Below, one piece after another: positions 26,501-35,022 of a stretch of DNA of 64,000 nucleotides; the first letter of the stretch is position 1, and every line of letters starts with the position of its first letter. The notes under the pieces were generated by a model, which made no database searches, was not told where the DNA came from, and was given only the letters and a program-made list of their open reading frames with translations. The translations under genes were made by a program, and so were the position numbers. The stretch is from Flammeovirgaceae bacterium UBA5008 (GTDB lineage: Bacteria > Bacteroidota > Bacteroidia > Cytophagales > Cyclobacteriaceae), in the NCBI GenBank assembly GCA_002398365.1, contig DGYK01000013.1, positions 84,913 through 148,912 of the forward strand, written 5' to 3'.

Positions 26501-26788
26501 GCCATTTGAATCTCGGTCAATTCCATTCAAACTATTGACATCAAACAATACTTGATCAAAACGCACTCCATCATAGGTAAAAATACCAGGTCGTGAAACG
26601 AAATAAATGATACCTCGATGATCTTGCGTGATATCTCCGACAAATCTGTGTATGGAGGATGAATATACCTTTACGGATGGTTGTCCGATCACATTTTGTC
26701 CGGCAACTAAACACGGTATATTTAGTAAAATAACAATAAGAATACCAGTGATTAATTTGAAATGAGATGGCTTTTGAGAATAACTCAT
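23519..26788 (-). CDS. Y_Y_Y/beta-propeller sensor histidine kinase A
   Basis: A 1089-residue two-component sensor. It starts with a signal-anchor helix (about 11-30), then about 640 residues of propeller repeats (VVGDITQDHRGIIYF-type units), a Y_Y_Y domain (about 678-755), one transmembrane helix (about 763-781), a coiled coil, and a HisKA/HATPase core. The phospho-accepting His is His866 in GIAHEINNP. The N box is LLDNAIHAL, the D box DNGMGID and the G box GSGVGLGLS. No receiver or HTH domain follows, so it is not a hybrid and a separate response regulator is needed; none is adjacent. It would sense an extracellular ligand. It is a tandem paralogue of the gene at 27078-30362. Confidence 0.92.
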   Translation of the reverse strand: MSYSQKPSHFKLITGILIVILLNIPCLVAGQNVIGQPSVKVYSSSIHRFVGDITQDHRGIIYFVSRPGIFTYDGVRFDQVLFDVNSLNGIDRDSNGTIYAVGANMFLKSQIDSIGQVKFVNLLDRLKDAQLLRGSLYPTKKKMYVRSRTGIFEYDILTDSLTHYPGTFLYGFVKDDYMWTVRNDGEELVVLKNGQFFRAPFTDSLIAKKVPIKTMSLSFTGNERILNLPSGLFAYSGKNARLRPMNDIGEFRQSLSTAISINKRLHFIGSTLKGGLIIDSLGNQKQVITTASGLITNSVIGSYVDKESNLWLGLFGFKKNQLVKTEHGSDLLQWPIPGTPLDMKKYKDKVYFSTTQNLYVIDPASNEMKPIFQGDHRVESIVNFRIGEEQHLLAALTPDNKIFEVDEKGNFKVIFEAPAITWLHQSRSNPNRLYLVNNFQVSCLIYSKGKWQQHGLKVDFPCLELAEDMDGSIWMTDPSRRRLLHAFPNDKSDIFKVAKIVSYSEKDSLPKGFIWPYLVGDSQLLFRSDIGLLQFNPTSNKFEKWNSFGNKIHSLGTFRSIYKNPSDGSYYLQKVQSEGEELLQVKPTINGDTLIVSHPFKRIYQHVGIVGDRAFLADGKSVWFAGQGEYLVRYTASEDIKTYSSPFHCFIRKVNLNDSILYGGYFSGKELSRLKPKLLYDSGHLTIRFAAPYYDFEDQTLYSYKMEGLDKTWSPWQRTTEKEYQNFDEGNYTFLVKAKNVYGQESDVASFSFQVLPPWHRTWWAYVTYILLFGLLVMVLVRWRTRSLYWKKRKLEEVVEEKTQELKNTNQQLVITNQELETSQEELRQSNDELHATNEYLKKTQRQLVESEKMASLGQLTAGIAHEINNPINFISGGVQAINTVTQEFLESKEHTPEKLKSTLRDIQDLMASINNGVNRTVGIIASLKTFTSPSEVINTYIDVKECIENSIVLLRRKLQDHEIQLTINYDHRAQVLANTSQLSQVMINLLDNAIHALKDVSGPRRIEVKTYEQGRELLIQVKDNGMGIDEGDTVHIFEPFFTTKEVGSGVGLGLSISYSIIERHKGKITFVSTLRKGTEFTVSLPLPN

Positions 26789-27077
26789 AGAATAAATTTA
26801 TTAATCACAACCCGAATAACTCAATTATTTGATTTTTCCGCGATTTTAAAATTAATGAATTCTTATCAGTCTAAACAATACCTTGTTTTAAAATTGAATA
26901 ATCTCACGTTAGCGCCTAGGCTGGGCTGAAGTGAAAGCCAACGATTTATACTTAATAACTGTTATATTGCAGTCCATTACTTACTGAAGCCCCTCCACAA
27001 AGACGGTAGTAATGTGCGTTAAAAAGAGTGGAACAAGAGGAAATTGGGATATCCTCTCCGATTGACAAATATATCTT

Positions 27078-30000
27078 TTAATCAGGTATTGGCAACGAAA
27101 CAGTAAACTCGGTGCCTTTGCGTATTGTGCTAACGCATGTGATTTTACCTTTATGCTTTTCGATGATGGAGTACGAGATAGACAAGCCCAGCCCCACCCC
27201 GGAGCCTACTTCTTTGGTAGTAAAGAAAGGTTCAAAAATATGCGCAATGTCGCTTTCATCGATTCCCAAGCCATTGTCCTTCACTAAAATCAGTAATTCA
27301 CGGCCTTGCTCGTAGGTTTTAACTTCTATTCTCCGCGGGCCACTTACATCTTTGAGTGCGTGAATAGCGTTATCCAACAGATTGATCATTACCTGACTGA
27401 GTTGTGACGAATTTGCTAAAACCTGAGCCTTGTGATCGTAGTGTGTAGTCAGTTGTATTTCATGATCCAGCAGTTTGCGCCTTAACAGAACGATGGAGTT
27501 TTCCACGCATTCTTTTACATCAATATAAGTATCGATGACCTCAGAAGGGCTTGTAAAGGTTTTTAAGCTCGCAATAATACCCGCAGTACGATTCACACCG
27601 TTATTGATACTAGCCATCAGATCTTGAATATCGCGAATGGTAGATTCTAGTTTTTCAGGTGTACGTTCGTTGTTTTCAAGAAACTCTTGGGTAACCGTAT
27701 TGATCGCTTGAACGCCTCCGGAAATAAAATTGATAGGATTGTTGATTTCATGCGCTATACCGGCTGTCAACTGACCCAATGAAGCCATCTTTTCAGATTC
27801 GACTAGCTGGCGCTGGGTTTTCTTCAAGTATTCATTGGTGGCATGGAGCTCGTCATTGCTTTGGCGCAATTCTTCCTGGCTGGTTTCTAACTCTTGATTC
27901 GTAATCAACAATTGCTGATTGGTATCTTTCAACTCTTGCGTTTTCTCTTCCACAATTTCTTCCAGCTCTCTTTTCTTACGTTGCAGGCTGCTAGTGCGCC
28001 AACGAACCAACCCAATCACATAGACCCCGAAAAGCAGCACATAGATCACATAAGCCCACCATGTGCGGTACCATGGGGGCAACACGGTAAAAGAATAGGA
28101 CGCAACATTGCTTTCCTTACCATAAATATTTTTGGCTTTAACCAAAAATACATAATCACCTTCAGAGATATGCTGGAACTCGCGCTGGGTTCCTTTTTGC
28201 CAAGGCGACCAAGTATTATCTAAGCCTTCAAGCTTGTACGAATATAATGTTCGTTCTTCTGAATCATAAAAAGGTGCCGCATACCGGATCGTCAACCTAC
28301 CAGAATCGTATAACAGAGTGGGTTTCAATTGTGATAATTGTGTTTTGGGAAGGTTGCCTGCAAACAAAATACTATCGTTTAAAGTTACCTTTCGAATCAA
28401 GCACAGAAAATCATCCTCATAATTTTTACGGTCTTCTTTTGCATTGTAGCGAACAACGAAGGTGCTTCCCCCCATCCATATATTGCCATTTTCTTCCGGT
28501 AGAAATGCAAATGCATCCACAAGTCCCAACTGGGGAATAAATCGCTTAAATGGTTTTGTTACTACAATGGTGTCGCCATTGGGCATGGGCTTGATCTGGT
28601 AAATGTCAAAATTATGATCAGAGTCTTGTTGCAAATAAAAGGATCCATCAAATTGATTCTTAAAAATATTGGCAATGCCTTCGTTTAGTAGATTATTTCC
28701 AAACTTGCCCAAGCCTCTCCATGGTTTAAATTTTTTGGTACCGTTGTTAAATTCAAGCACACCCGTATCACTAAGGAATAACAAGTCGTTTTCCCCCAAT
28801 AGCATCGGATAGAAATATACTTTTGGTAATCCATACTCCTGCGTATAGGTTACTTCCTCTTTGATTTCAAAAATATCATTGTTGTTCTTAGGGATAATTC
28901 GAATGAGAGCCGTTTTAGGTCCATTACTCACCCAAAGGGATCCTTCTTTGTCTTCTACCAAATACACACTGGTAAAAGTAGTAGGTATGGAGTTGTACTT
29001 CCACGTGTGTCCATTAAATAAAAGATAACCCAACTGATTATTATCACATATATAAAGTCGGTTTGGATTGGTTTTGGATTGACGTATGTAGGTAAGCCGT
29101 TTGCCCTGATAGATTATTTTCGGGTTGGATTGATCTTTTGAAAACTCAAATACCGCATTATCCGGAAGTACCGCAGCCAGTAACCGCTCTCGGTTCTGAT
29201 GCTTGAAAGTAATGACCGACCTGATTTGACGTGAGTTTTCGAACATGGTTCGAATTTCATTACTGGTCGGATTGATCTCAAATAAATTCTGCCGCGATGC
29301 AATATAAACTCGGCCATTGAATTTAGCCAACTCCCAAGAAAGTCCAGTCTTTGGCCACAGCTGCAAATCGTTAGCAGACTCCGTTTTTACTATGGACTTA
29401 CCAAAAGAGTACATGCCGATCCATATATTTTTGGACCGGTCAACCATCAAGGATCCAACAAAATTATCTACCAACCCGGTTTTGACATTGTAATTATACT
29501 TCACATTACCTACTGAGTCGATCAGCAATACTCCATAAAACGTTGTTCCCAACAAATGATCATTTTTACTCCAGGTTGCCGAGGCTCCAATACCAGTTAC
29601 TGGCACGTTAAAATTAGATAGCTCTCGTAATGATGGGTGAACACCAGAATATGCAAACAGTTTTTTATTCGAGTTTGAAAAAAGTAAATTTTCATTATTA
29701 GTAAATGGCAAACTTAAAGATGTTAGCCCCCCACCATTCGTGACCTTATTAATTTCATCTTGAAATGGTGCCGGACTCACTTTGCCTTCATTGAGCACTA
29801 CCAACTGGGTGCCAGCTTTCGTTACCCACAACTTATCATCTTTTATGAATCCACCCGTAAACTTAGAAGGGTAATGATTGAGCTTCTGGTCTTTGATTGA
29901 ATATTCATAAATACCGGCATCTCCAATACAATACACATATTTACTTGATGTAAGCAATGTAGTGACGCCTATGCTCACCTTGGTTGAATCAGCTGGAAAT

Positions 30001-30362
30001 AGACTTTTGAAGACTATCTTACCTATCGAGTCTACTTCTGCCTTAAGAAAATCCTGATTGGTAGCCAAGTAGATATCTCCCTGAGCATCTTTGATCAATT
30101 TCGCAATTCCGGAGAAACCAGTTTTAATGGTTTCAAAATCAACCCCATCGTAAGCAATGACTCCACGTGAAGTTGTGAGATAGATTATTCCCCGATCGTC
30201 CTGTACAATAGAAGAAATAAGCCTCGCATCCTGATTATCATAAACACGCATTGGCGGTGCACCAAAAATTTCCTGACTATAACTCTTCTGGCAAAGGGTG
30301 AATTGGAAACCTATTATGAGTAATGAAATGCGAAGAAATTGCTTTGTTGAATTTCGATCCAT
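27078..30362 (-). CDS. Y_Y_Y/beta-propeller sensor histidine kinase B
   Basis: A 1094-residue paralogue of the downstream kinase with the same domain order: signal helix, propeller repeats, a Y_Y_Y domain, a transmembrane segment, a coiled coil and HisKA/HATPase with His871 in GIAHEINNP. The last 290 residues differ from kinase A at about 25 positions by eye, whereas the propeller shows only moderate similarity and many insertions. The two therefore probably feed one signalling output but see different ligands. No response regulator lies next to it. The 289-base gap between the two kinases holds no recognisable gene, and a promoter for each copy is expected. Confidence 0.92.
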   Translation of the reverse strand: MDRNSTKQFLRISLLIIGFQFTLCQKSYSQEIFGAPPMRVYDNQDARLISSIVQDDRGIIYLTTSRGVIAYDGVDFETIKTGFSGIAKLIKDAQGDIYLATNQDFLKAEVDSIGKIVFKSLFPADSTKVSIGVTTLLTSSKYVYCIGDAGIYEYSIKDQKLNHYPSKFTGGFIKDDKLWVTKAGTQLVVLNEGKVSPAPFQDEINKVTNGGGLTSLSLPFTNNENLLFSNSNKKLFAYSGVHPSLRELSNFNVPVTGIGASATWSKNDHLLGTTFYGVLLIDSVGNVKYNYNVKTGLVDNFVGSLMVDRSKNIWIGMYSFGKSIVKTESANDLQLWPKTGLSWELAKFNGRVYIASRQNLFEINPTSNEIRTMFENSRQIRSVITFKHQNRERLLAAVLPDNAVFEFSKDQSNPKIIYQGKRLTYIRQSKTNPNRLYICDNNQLGYLLFNGHTWKYNSIPTTFTSVYLVEDKEGSLWVSNGPKTALIRIIPKNNNDIFEIKEEVTYTQEYGLPKVYFYPMLLGENDLLFLSDTGVLEFNNGTKKFKPWRGLGKFGNNLLNEGIANIFKNQFDGSFYLQQDSDHNFDIYQIKPMPNGDTIVVTKPFKRFIPQLGLVDAFAFLPEENGNIWMGGSTFVVRYNAKEDRKNYEDDFLCLIRKVTLNDSILFAGNLPKTQLSQLKPTLLYDSGRLTIRYAAPFYDSEERTLYSYKLEGLDNTWSPWQKGTQREFQHISEGDYVFLVKAKNIYGKESNVASYSFTVLPPWYRTWWAYVIYVLLFGVYVIGLVRWRTSSLQRKKRELEEIVEEKTQELKDTNQQLLITNQELETSQEELRQSNDELHATNEYLKKTQRQLVESEKMASLGQLTAGIAHEINNPINFISGGVQAINTVTQEFLENNERTPEKLESTIRDIQDLMASINNGVNRTAGIIASLKTFTSPSEVIDTYIDVKECVENSIVLLRRKLLDHEIQLTTHYDHKAQVLANSSQLSQVMINLLDNAIHALKDVSGPRRIEVKTYEQGRELLILVKDNGLGIDESDIAHIFEPFFTTKEVGSGVGLGLSISYSIIEKHKGKITCVSTIRKGTEFTVSLPIPD

Positions 30363-30560
30363 AGGATGTGAGAATGGTAAACCATTTTCTATTTCAACCG
30401 ATCACTTCAAAAACTGGGCACGGCTTTGTTCAAATAGAATAACCTAAAGAAAATAAAGTATACTGATTTTTCAAAGCAATATCCTTCCTTATTAATCTGA
30501 TTCTGCCGCCAAATGCAGGCAAACTGCAAGAATTCCGTAAGCTTGCTGGGCACACCTAAC

Positions 30561-32132
30561 TCAACGTACATAAAGTCTGGCCGCTGCCTCTGCACAACGC
30601 TCACCATCCATGGCTGCTGAAACGATTCCTCCTGCAAAGCCCGCACCTTCCCCGCAAGGGAAAAACCGCTTAACTTGTGGATGTTCTAATGTTTCTTTAT
30701 CACGCGGAATGCGTACAGGAGATGAAGTACGGCTCTCCACTCCTACCACTTGCGCATCGTTGGTTAAATAACCGCGCATCTTCGTTCCAAAGTTTTTAAA
30801 TCCTTGCCGTAAACCATCTGCTATAAAGGGAGGTAGCACCTCGCGCATGTCGGCTGACTGAAGACCCGGTTGATACGATGTATCTAACAATGATGCAGAA
30901 GTTTTCTTCTCTACGAAATCAACTAAGCGCTGTGCGGGAGCCACTTGCGTATGCCCTGCCACGTCACAAGCTTTCTTTTCAATTTCACTCTGAAAATATA
31001 ATCCTGCCAGCGGGCCATGTTGTGCATATTTTTGATAGTCCGCTTCTTCTACCGACATAACGATGCCTGAATTGGCAAAGCGGGAGTCTCTTCGTGAGGG
31101 ACTCATCCCATTGACGACTACCTCACCCGGACTGGTGGCGGCAGGTACGATGAATCCACCGGGGCACATACAAAATGAAAACACACCTCGCTCCTTACCG
31201 TTCACCTTCGCCTGGTGCACCAGCGCATAGGATGATGCCGGAAGAAAAAGCCCACGATCGGTTTTACAATGATATTGAACCTGGTCGATCAACTGTTGCT
31301 GATGTTCTACCCGTACGCCTAATGCAAAGGGCTTGGCTTCAATCAAAATCTGCTGCTGATGCAGTTTGTGAAAAATATCTCTGGCCGAATGTCCCGTAGC
31401 GAGGATCACTGCATTGGCTTCCCAACGAGTATGATCAGTGGTGACTACACCTTTCATTTCACCATTGCGTAGGATAAACTCTTTCACACAGGTATTGAAG
31501 TGAACTTCTCCACCCAAGGCCAGAATGGTTTGTCGCAACTCAGCCACCAGTAAGGGTAATTTATTAGTTCCAATATGCGGATGCGCGTCAAAAAGTATTT
31601 CCTCTTTGGCACCGTGGGCTACCAGTATCTCTAAGATTCGTTTGATATCGCCACGCTTCTTAGAGCGGGTATAAAGTTTTCCATCGGAATACGTGCCGGC
31701 TCCGCCTTCGCCAAAGCAGTAATTGGATTCCGGGTTGACAATATGTTGTTTGTTAATGGCTGCGATATCCCGTCTACGGGCCTGCACATCTTTTCCTCGC
31801 TCTAACAAAATTGGCTTGACGCCTAATTCAATCAATCGCAATGCTGCAAATAATCCGGCTGGACCGGCTCCTACAATGATGACGGAAGGAGCTTGTGAAA
31901 CACTTTGCTGTGGCTTTCGGTAGGTAATCCGATCAGGTACTTTTTCTGTATCGATGATCTCCACCAAAAAATTGACGACCACCTCACGCCCGCGCGCGTC
32001 AATGGACCTTCGCAGGGGGCGTACAAAAAGATTTCCATCTTGCGGCAGATGCAGTTTGTGAAAAAGGTGCGTAGAAAGCTCTTCGCTAAATGCCTCTTCG
32101 GGCGACAGATTTACTTCTTGTGTATTGTTCAT
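30561..32132 (-). CDS. Uncharacterised FAD-dependent dehydrogenase (COG2509 type)
   Basis: A 523-residue cytosolic flavoprotein. Residues 1-75 form an N-terminal domain of the COG2509 type; the FAD-binding motif VIIVGAGPAGLFAAL with GAGPAG at 88-93 follows, and a second nucleotide motif ANAVILATGHSARD lies further along. Near the C-terminus FPCGEGAGFAGGIVSAAMDG contacts the flavin. The substrate is unknown; members are sometimes annotated NAD(FAD)-utilising dehydrogenase. The gene precedes the YwqK-repeat gene on the same strand with 33 bases between them. Confidence 0.88.
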   Translation of the reverse strand: MNNTQEVNLSPEEAFSEELSTHLFHKLHLPQDGNLFVRPLRRSIDARGREVVVNFLVEIIDTEKVPDRITYRKPQQSVSQAPSVIIVGAGPAGLFAALRLIELGVKPILLERGKDVQARRRDIAAINKQHIVNPESNYCFGEGGAGTYSDGKLYTRSKKRGDIKRILEILVAHGAKEEILFDAHPHIGTNKLPLLVAELRQTILALGGEVHFNTCVKEFILRNGEMKGVVTTDHTRWEANAVILATGHSARDIFHKLHQQQILIEAKPFALGVRVEHQQQLIDQVQYHCKTDRGLFLPASSYALVHQAKVNGKERGVFSFCMCPGGFIVPAATSPGEVVVNGMSPSRRDSRFANSGIVMSVEEADYQKYAQHGPLAGLYFQSEIEKKACDVAGHTQVAPAQRLVDFVEKKTSASLLDTSYQPGLQSADMREVLPPFIADGLRQGFKNFGTKMRGYLTNDAQVVGVESRTSSPVRIPRDKETLEHPQVKRFFPCGEGAGFAGGIVSAAMDGERCAEAAARLYVR

Positions 32133-32165
32133 AGTTGGAAAGGTAGTTATCCCTTCAAGTAGTGA

Positions 32166-33974
32166 TTACCTGCGTCCGTCAAACGAAAACGAGTAACCGA
32201 AATTAATTCCAAAGTTAAAACTTTGCGAGAAAGAAGATTGGTTTACGTTCTTAAATATGTCGGCATAAATGGGGTCGACCGAGAATGACCGGAAGCCAAA
32301 ATTGTATCCGGCAAAAGTATCGATGGAAAATCCATTTCCGTCATTCTTCTCCATCAGGCGCAAGCCAACGAATAAGCCATATTCTGCTTTTTGTTCGCTG
32401 GCATTAGCAATGACACGGGCAACCTGAGAAACCGGAAAAACCAGGTCAACATTGGCAAAGTGGCTAAGATTGGTCAACTGCACCTGATGTCCAAAATACC
32501 ACATACCTGTTTTAAGTGGATTGTAAAATTTCTGGCGTACGGATATCGAATAGCCTCTGGTGAATGTTTTGTTTTTTGCCACATCGGCATCGGCTGTAAA
32601 AAAGGGATCGCGTAAGCCTACAAACGAAAACTCATGCCCCAGTCGCTCTTGATTATAAAACTCGATCGAAACGGGCAATGAACCGATGAACGAAAATGCC
32701 GGATTCGCAGCTACGATCACGCCATGGTATTCGGGGTAAAGAGGCGCGAAATAATAAAAGCCGGTGCGCTTGCGCGAACGCTGTTGCGGAATAATCGTCT
32801 TTGGCTTTTTTACCAACTCTTCAATTTGATTGGCTAATTTTTGATCGTCATAAATGGGTTTGTAATAGCCGGACAGTTTCCCATCTTGTTCATAGAGTTC
32901 CCACGTGCCCACACGAATATCTCCTTCCATTCGCCCTTTGGTTTGTAAGGCGCCATTCGGAAAGTAGCCGGTGTAATCGCCCTTCCCATTTTCATATTCG
33001 CACTCGCCTTCCAGCTTTCCATCTTCAAAAAAGTATTCCCACTTGCCCACGTGCACATCTTGCCGCTTCATTCCTTTTGCTTTTAATTTTCCGCTCGCAT
33101 AATACTCGCGGTATTCGCCTACGCCTTGTGTGTAGGTAATTTCGCTGAACTTTTTTCCATTGCGGTCGGTGGACGACCAATAGCCTGACTTTTTTCCATC
33201 GGTGTACATTCCCTTCGAATTGACAGTGCCTTCTTCAAAGTAATATATCCATTCACCGCTGAGCTCATCATTTTCAAAGGCACCGGTAGCCAACAATTTG
33301 CCGGAAGGATAATACTTCTTCCACGTTCCACTCTTTTTGCCATTCACAAACTCACCTTCGCTTTCCAAATAGCCGTCTTCCGAATAAAACTTCCACTGGC
33401 CAACATTGCGGGTGCCGGAGCGAGGGCCTTCGCCATACAATTTGCCGGAATGATAGTATTCCGTGTAACGACCAAAGTCATCCTTGTAATCAATTTCACC
33501 GCGCTTCAATCCATCTTCAAAATAGGTAGTCCAAACACCGGAGCGCTTTTCGTGGAGATAGTTGCCGGATTCTTTTAACTCCCCACTTTCATAATACAGT
33601 TTCCACAACCCTTCGCGTTTTTTTTCATCGATGGTTCCTTCCATGCTTTTCTTACCGCTCTCATAGAAGAATTCCCAGTTGCCGAAGTTGGAATTTTGCC
33701 GAAGAATGCCACGCATGCGCAGGTTACCGGTTTCAAAATAAAACTCCCACATGCCGGTCGTTTCATTATTGACAAATTGCCCTTTGGATTCAATGTTTCC
33801 GTTGAGGAAATAAGAGATATAGCGACCTTGTAAGATATTCGAAATGGTGTCGCGCACCTGATACACTTCTTTCAGGTTTTTCTTGGCGGCATCATGGTAC
33901 GAGAAACGCGTAACGCCTTGCGACAAGGCAAGAACGGGCAAGCAAAGCAGGGGAATCAATGCAAGTCTTTTCAC
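32166..33974 (-). CDS. Exported MORN/YwqK-repeat protein with a C-terminal barrel-like domain
   Basis: A 602-residue protein. A signal peptide follows a GTG start (KRLALIPLLCLPVLALSQG); the longer open frame would overlap the upstream tryptophan dioxygenase stop, so the GTG at 33974 is chosen. Residues 40-370 contain about 15 repeats of 22-24 residues with a G.W..YYESGKL..EG.Y..G...G consensus, the pattern of YwqK-like MORN repeats. The last 200 residues have alternating strands and aromatics (ending FGINFGYSFSFDGRR) and look like a small outer-membrane beta barrel or porin-like domain. It may display the repeat region in the periplasm or outside. Confidence 0.85.
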   Translation of the reverse strand: MKRLALIPLLCLPVLALSQGVTRFSYHDAAKKNLKEVYQVRDTISNILQGRYISYFLNGNIESKGQFVNNETTGMWEFYFETGNLRMRGILRQNSNFGNWEFFYESGKKSMEGTIDEKKREGLWKLYYESGELKESGNYLHEKRSGVWTTYFEDGLKRGEIDYKDDFGRYTEYYHSGKLYGEGPRSGTRNVGQWKFYSEDGYLESEGEFVNGKKSGTWKKYYPSGKLLATGAFENDELSGEWIYYFEEGTVNSKGMYTDGKKSGYWSSTDRNGKKFSEITYTQGVGEYREYYASGKLKAKGMKRQDVHVGKWEYFFEDGKLEGECEYENGKGDYTGYFPNGALQTKGRMEGDIRVGTWELYEQDGKLSGYYKPIYDDQKLANQIEELVKKPKTIIPQQRSRKRTGFYYFAPLYPEYHGVIVAANPAFSFIGSLPVSIEFYNQERLGHEFSFVGLRDPFFTADADVAKNKTFTRGYSISVRQKFYNPLKTGMWYFGHQVQLTNLSHFANVDLVFPVSQVARVIANASEQKAEYGLFVGLRLMEKNDGNGFSIDTFAGYNFGFRSFSVDPIYADIFKNVNQSSFSQSFNFGINFGYSFSFDGRR

Positions 33975-34006
33975 CTCGCAAAGGTAATGATAATTGCGTG
34001 GCAGCC

Positions 34007-34942
34007 CTAGTGTTTCAGAATGGCCGCTTTGCCCCATTCGGCTTTCTCCTCAGCCGACCATAACTCGGGAAAGAAAATGATTTTTTGAAAACGCGGAGGT
34101 AAATATTTTTGCCAGTTGGTGCCTCCGGTAGCTTTGATGTCTTCTGGGTCGCGATGCAAATAATGACCTGCAGATTTCAAGTGCGCTAACGGCCACAGCA
34201 CGTTGGCGAGTTGATCGAATTCGCGCATGCGTGCGATGGCATCGGCAGAACCTTTGAAATGGGTTTCATATAACTTCCAGAGATTCTTGTTGCGGTATTT
34301 CATGCCGGTTTCGCGAAATAGCTTGATGTACTTTTCTTCAAATTGCTGAAGGGTCAGAGTTTTGCTTCCGGTGGCTAATTCGGTGGCTCCGCTACGCCAA
34401 TACAATTTATCAATCTGTTGACCGATGTCGCTGTATTCGGCCAACGCTTCGCGTTCAGCGCTATTCACTAAATTGATCGTATCAGTTGAACAAAGTTCGA
34501 TTAAACGATATTGCGCGGACTGAAATCCGGATGCCGGCAGCAACGACATTCTGAATTTTAAGAATTGCTCACGCTCCATTCCGTTCACCATCACGGCAAA
34601 TGAATTCTCGAGTAATTGAAAATAACGGACGATGCGATCGAGTCGCTCTACAAAAAACTTCTCGGTGAGTGATTCATGATTGGCGATCTGCTCGATTTCC
34701 CACAAGATCAAATTGAAATACAATTCGGTAATCTGATGGTATACAATGAAAATTTTTTCGTCCGGAAATTGGGTCTTCGGGTTTTGTAAACTCAATAAAG
34801 TATCCAAGTGAATGTAATCCCAATAGGTGAGATAATCCGCATGCAACAATCCATCCAGGTACGAAGACAGATCTTGCCCCATCACCGCATACTTTTGTTG
34901 CAACTTCTTTACCTGCTCTACCAAGGTGGGATTTAATTCCAT
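34007..34942 (-). CDS. kynA: Tryptophan 2,3-dioxygenase family protein
   Basis: A 311-residue haem enzyme that opens the indole ring to N-formylkynurenine. The family's YHQITELYFNLIL (His69, distal His), FQSAQYR substrate loop (140-146) and ATGGTNWQKYLPP (271-283) are present, and the proximal haem His would be His254 in PLAHLKSAG. The length and motif spacing fit the bacterial enzyme, though the sequence differs from classical TDO in the C-terminal region, so a related activity is possible. It is divergent from the glutaryl-CoA dehydrogenase gene, which is compatible with aromatic or lysine breakdown. Confidence 0.85.
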   Translation of the reverse strand: MELNPTLVEQVKKLQQKYAVMGQDLSSYLDGLLHADYLTYWDYIHLDTLLSLQNPKTQFPDEKIFIVYHQITELYFNLILWEIEQIANHESLTEKFFVERLDRIVRYFQLLENSFAVMVNGMEREQFLKFRMSLLPASGFQSAQYRLIELCSTDTINLVNSAEREALAEYSDIGQQIDKLYWRSGATELATGSKTLTLQQFEEKYIKLFRETGMKYRNKNLWKLYETHFKGSADAIARMREFDQLANVLWPLAHLKSAGHYLHRDPEDIKATGGTNWQKYLPPRFQKIIFFPELWSAEEKAEWGKAAILKH

Positions 34943-34984
34943 GTCGGAAAATTGGATTTTAGATTTTGAATTGAATTAAGTGTG

Positions 34985-34992
34985 TAAATTTG
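34985..34992 (+). promoter_or_regulatory. Candidate -7 element of the acyl-CoA dehydrogenase gene
   Basis: TAAATTTG fits TAnnTTTG and lies 30 bases before the ATG at 35023, in the 80-base divergent region shared with kynA. A TTTG at 34965-34968 is 16 bases upstream, which is shorter than usual. Confidence 0.45.
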
Positions 34993-35022
34993 AACCTTTC
35001 AAATAGAATAACCAAAAAACGT

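Noticed and set aside
30407..30646. Short minus-strand ORF overlapping the end of the FAD oxidoreductase
   Set aside because: It is in another frame of that gene and shows no protein-like pattern.
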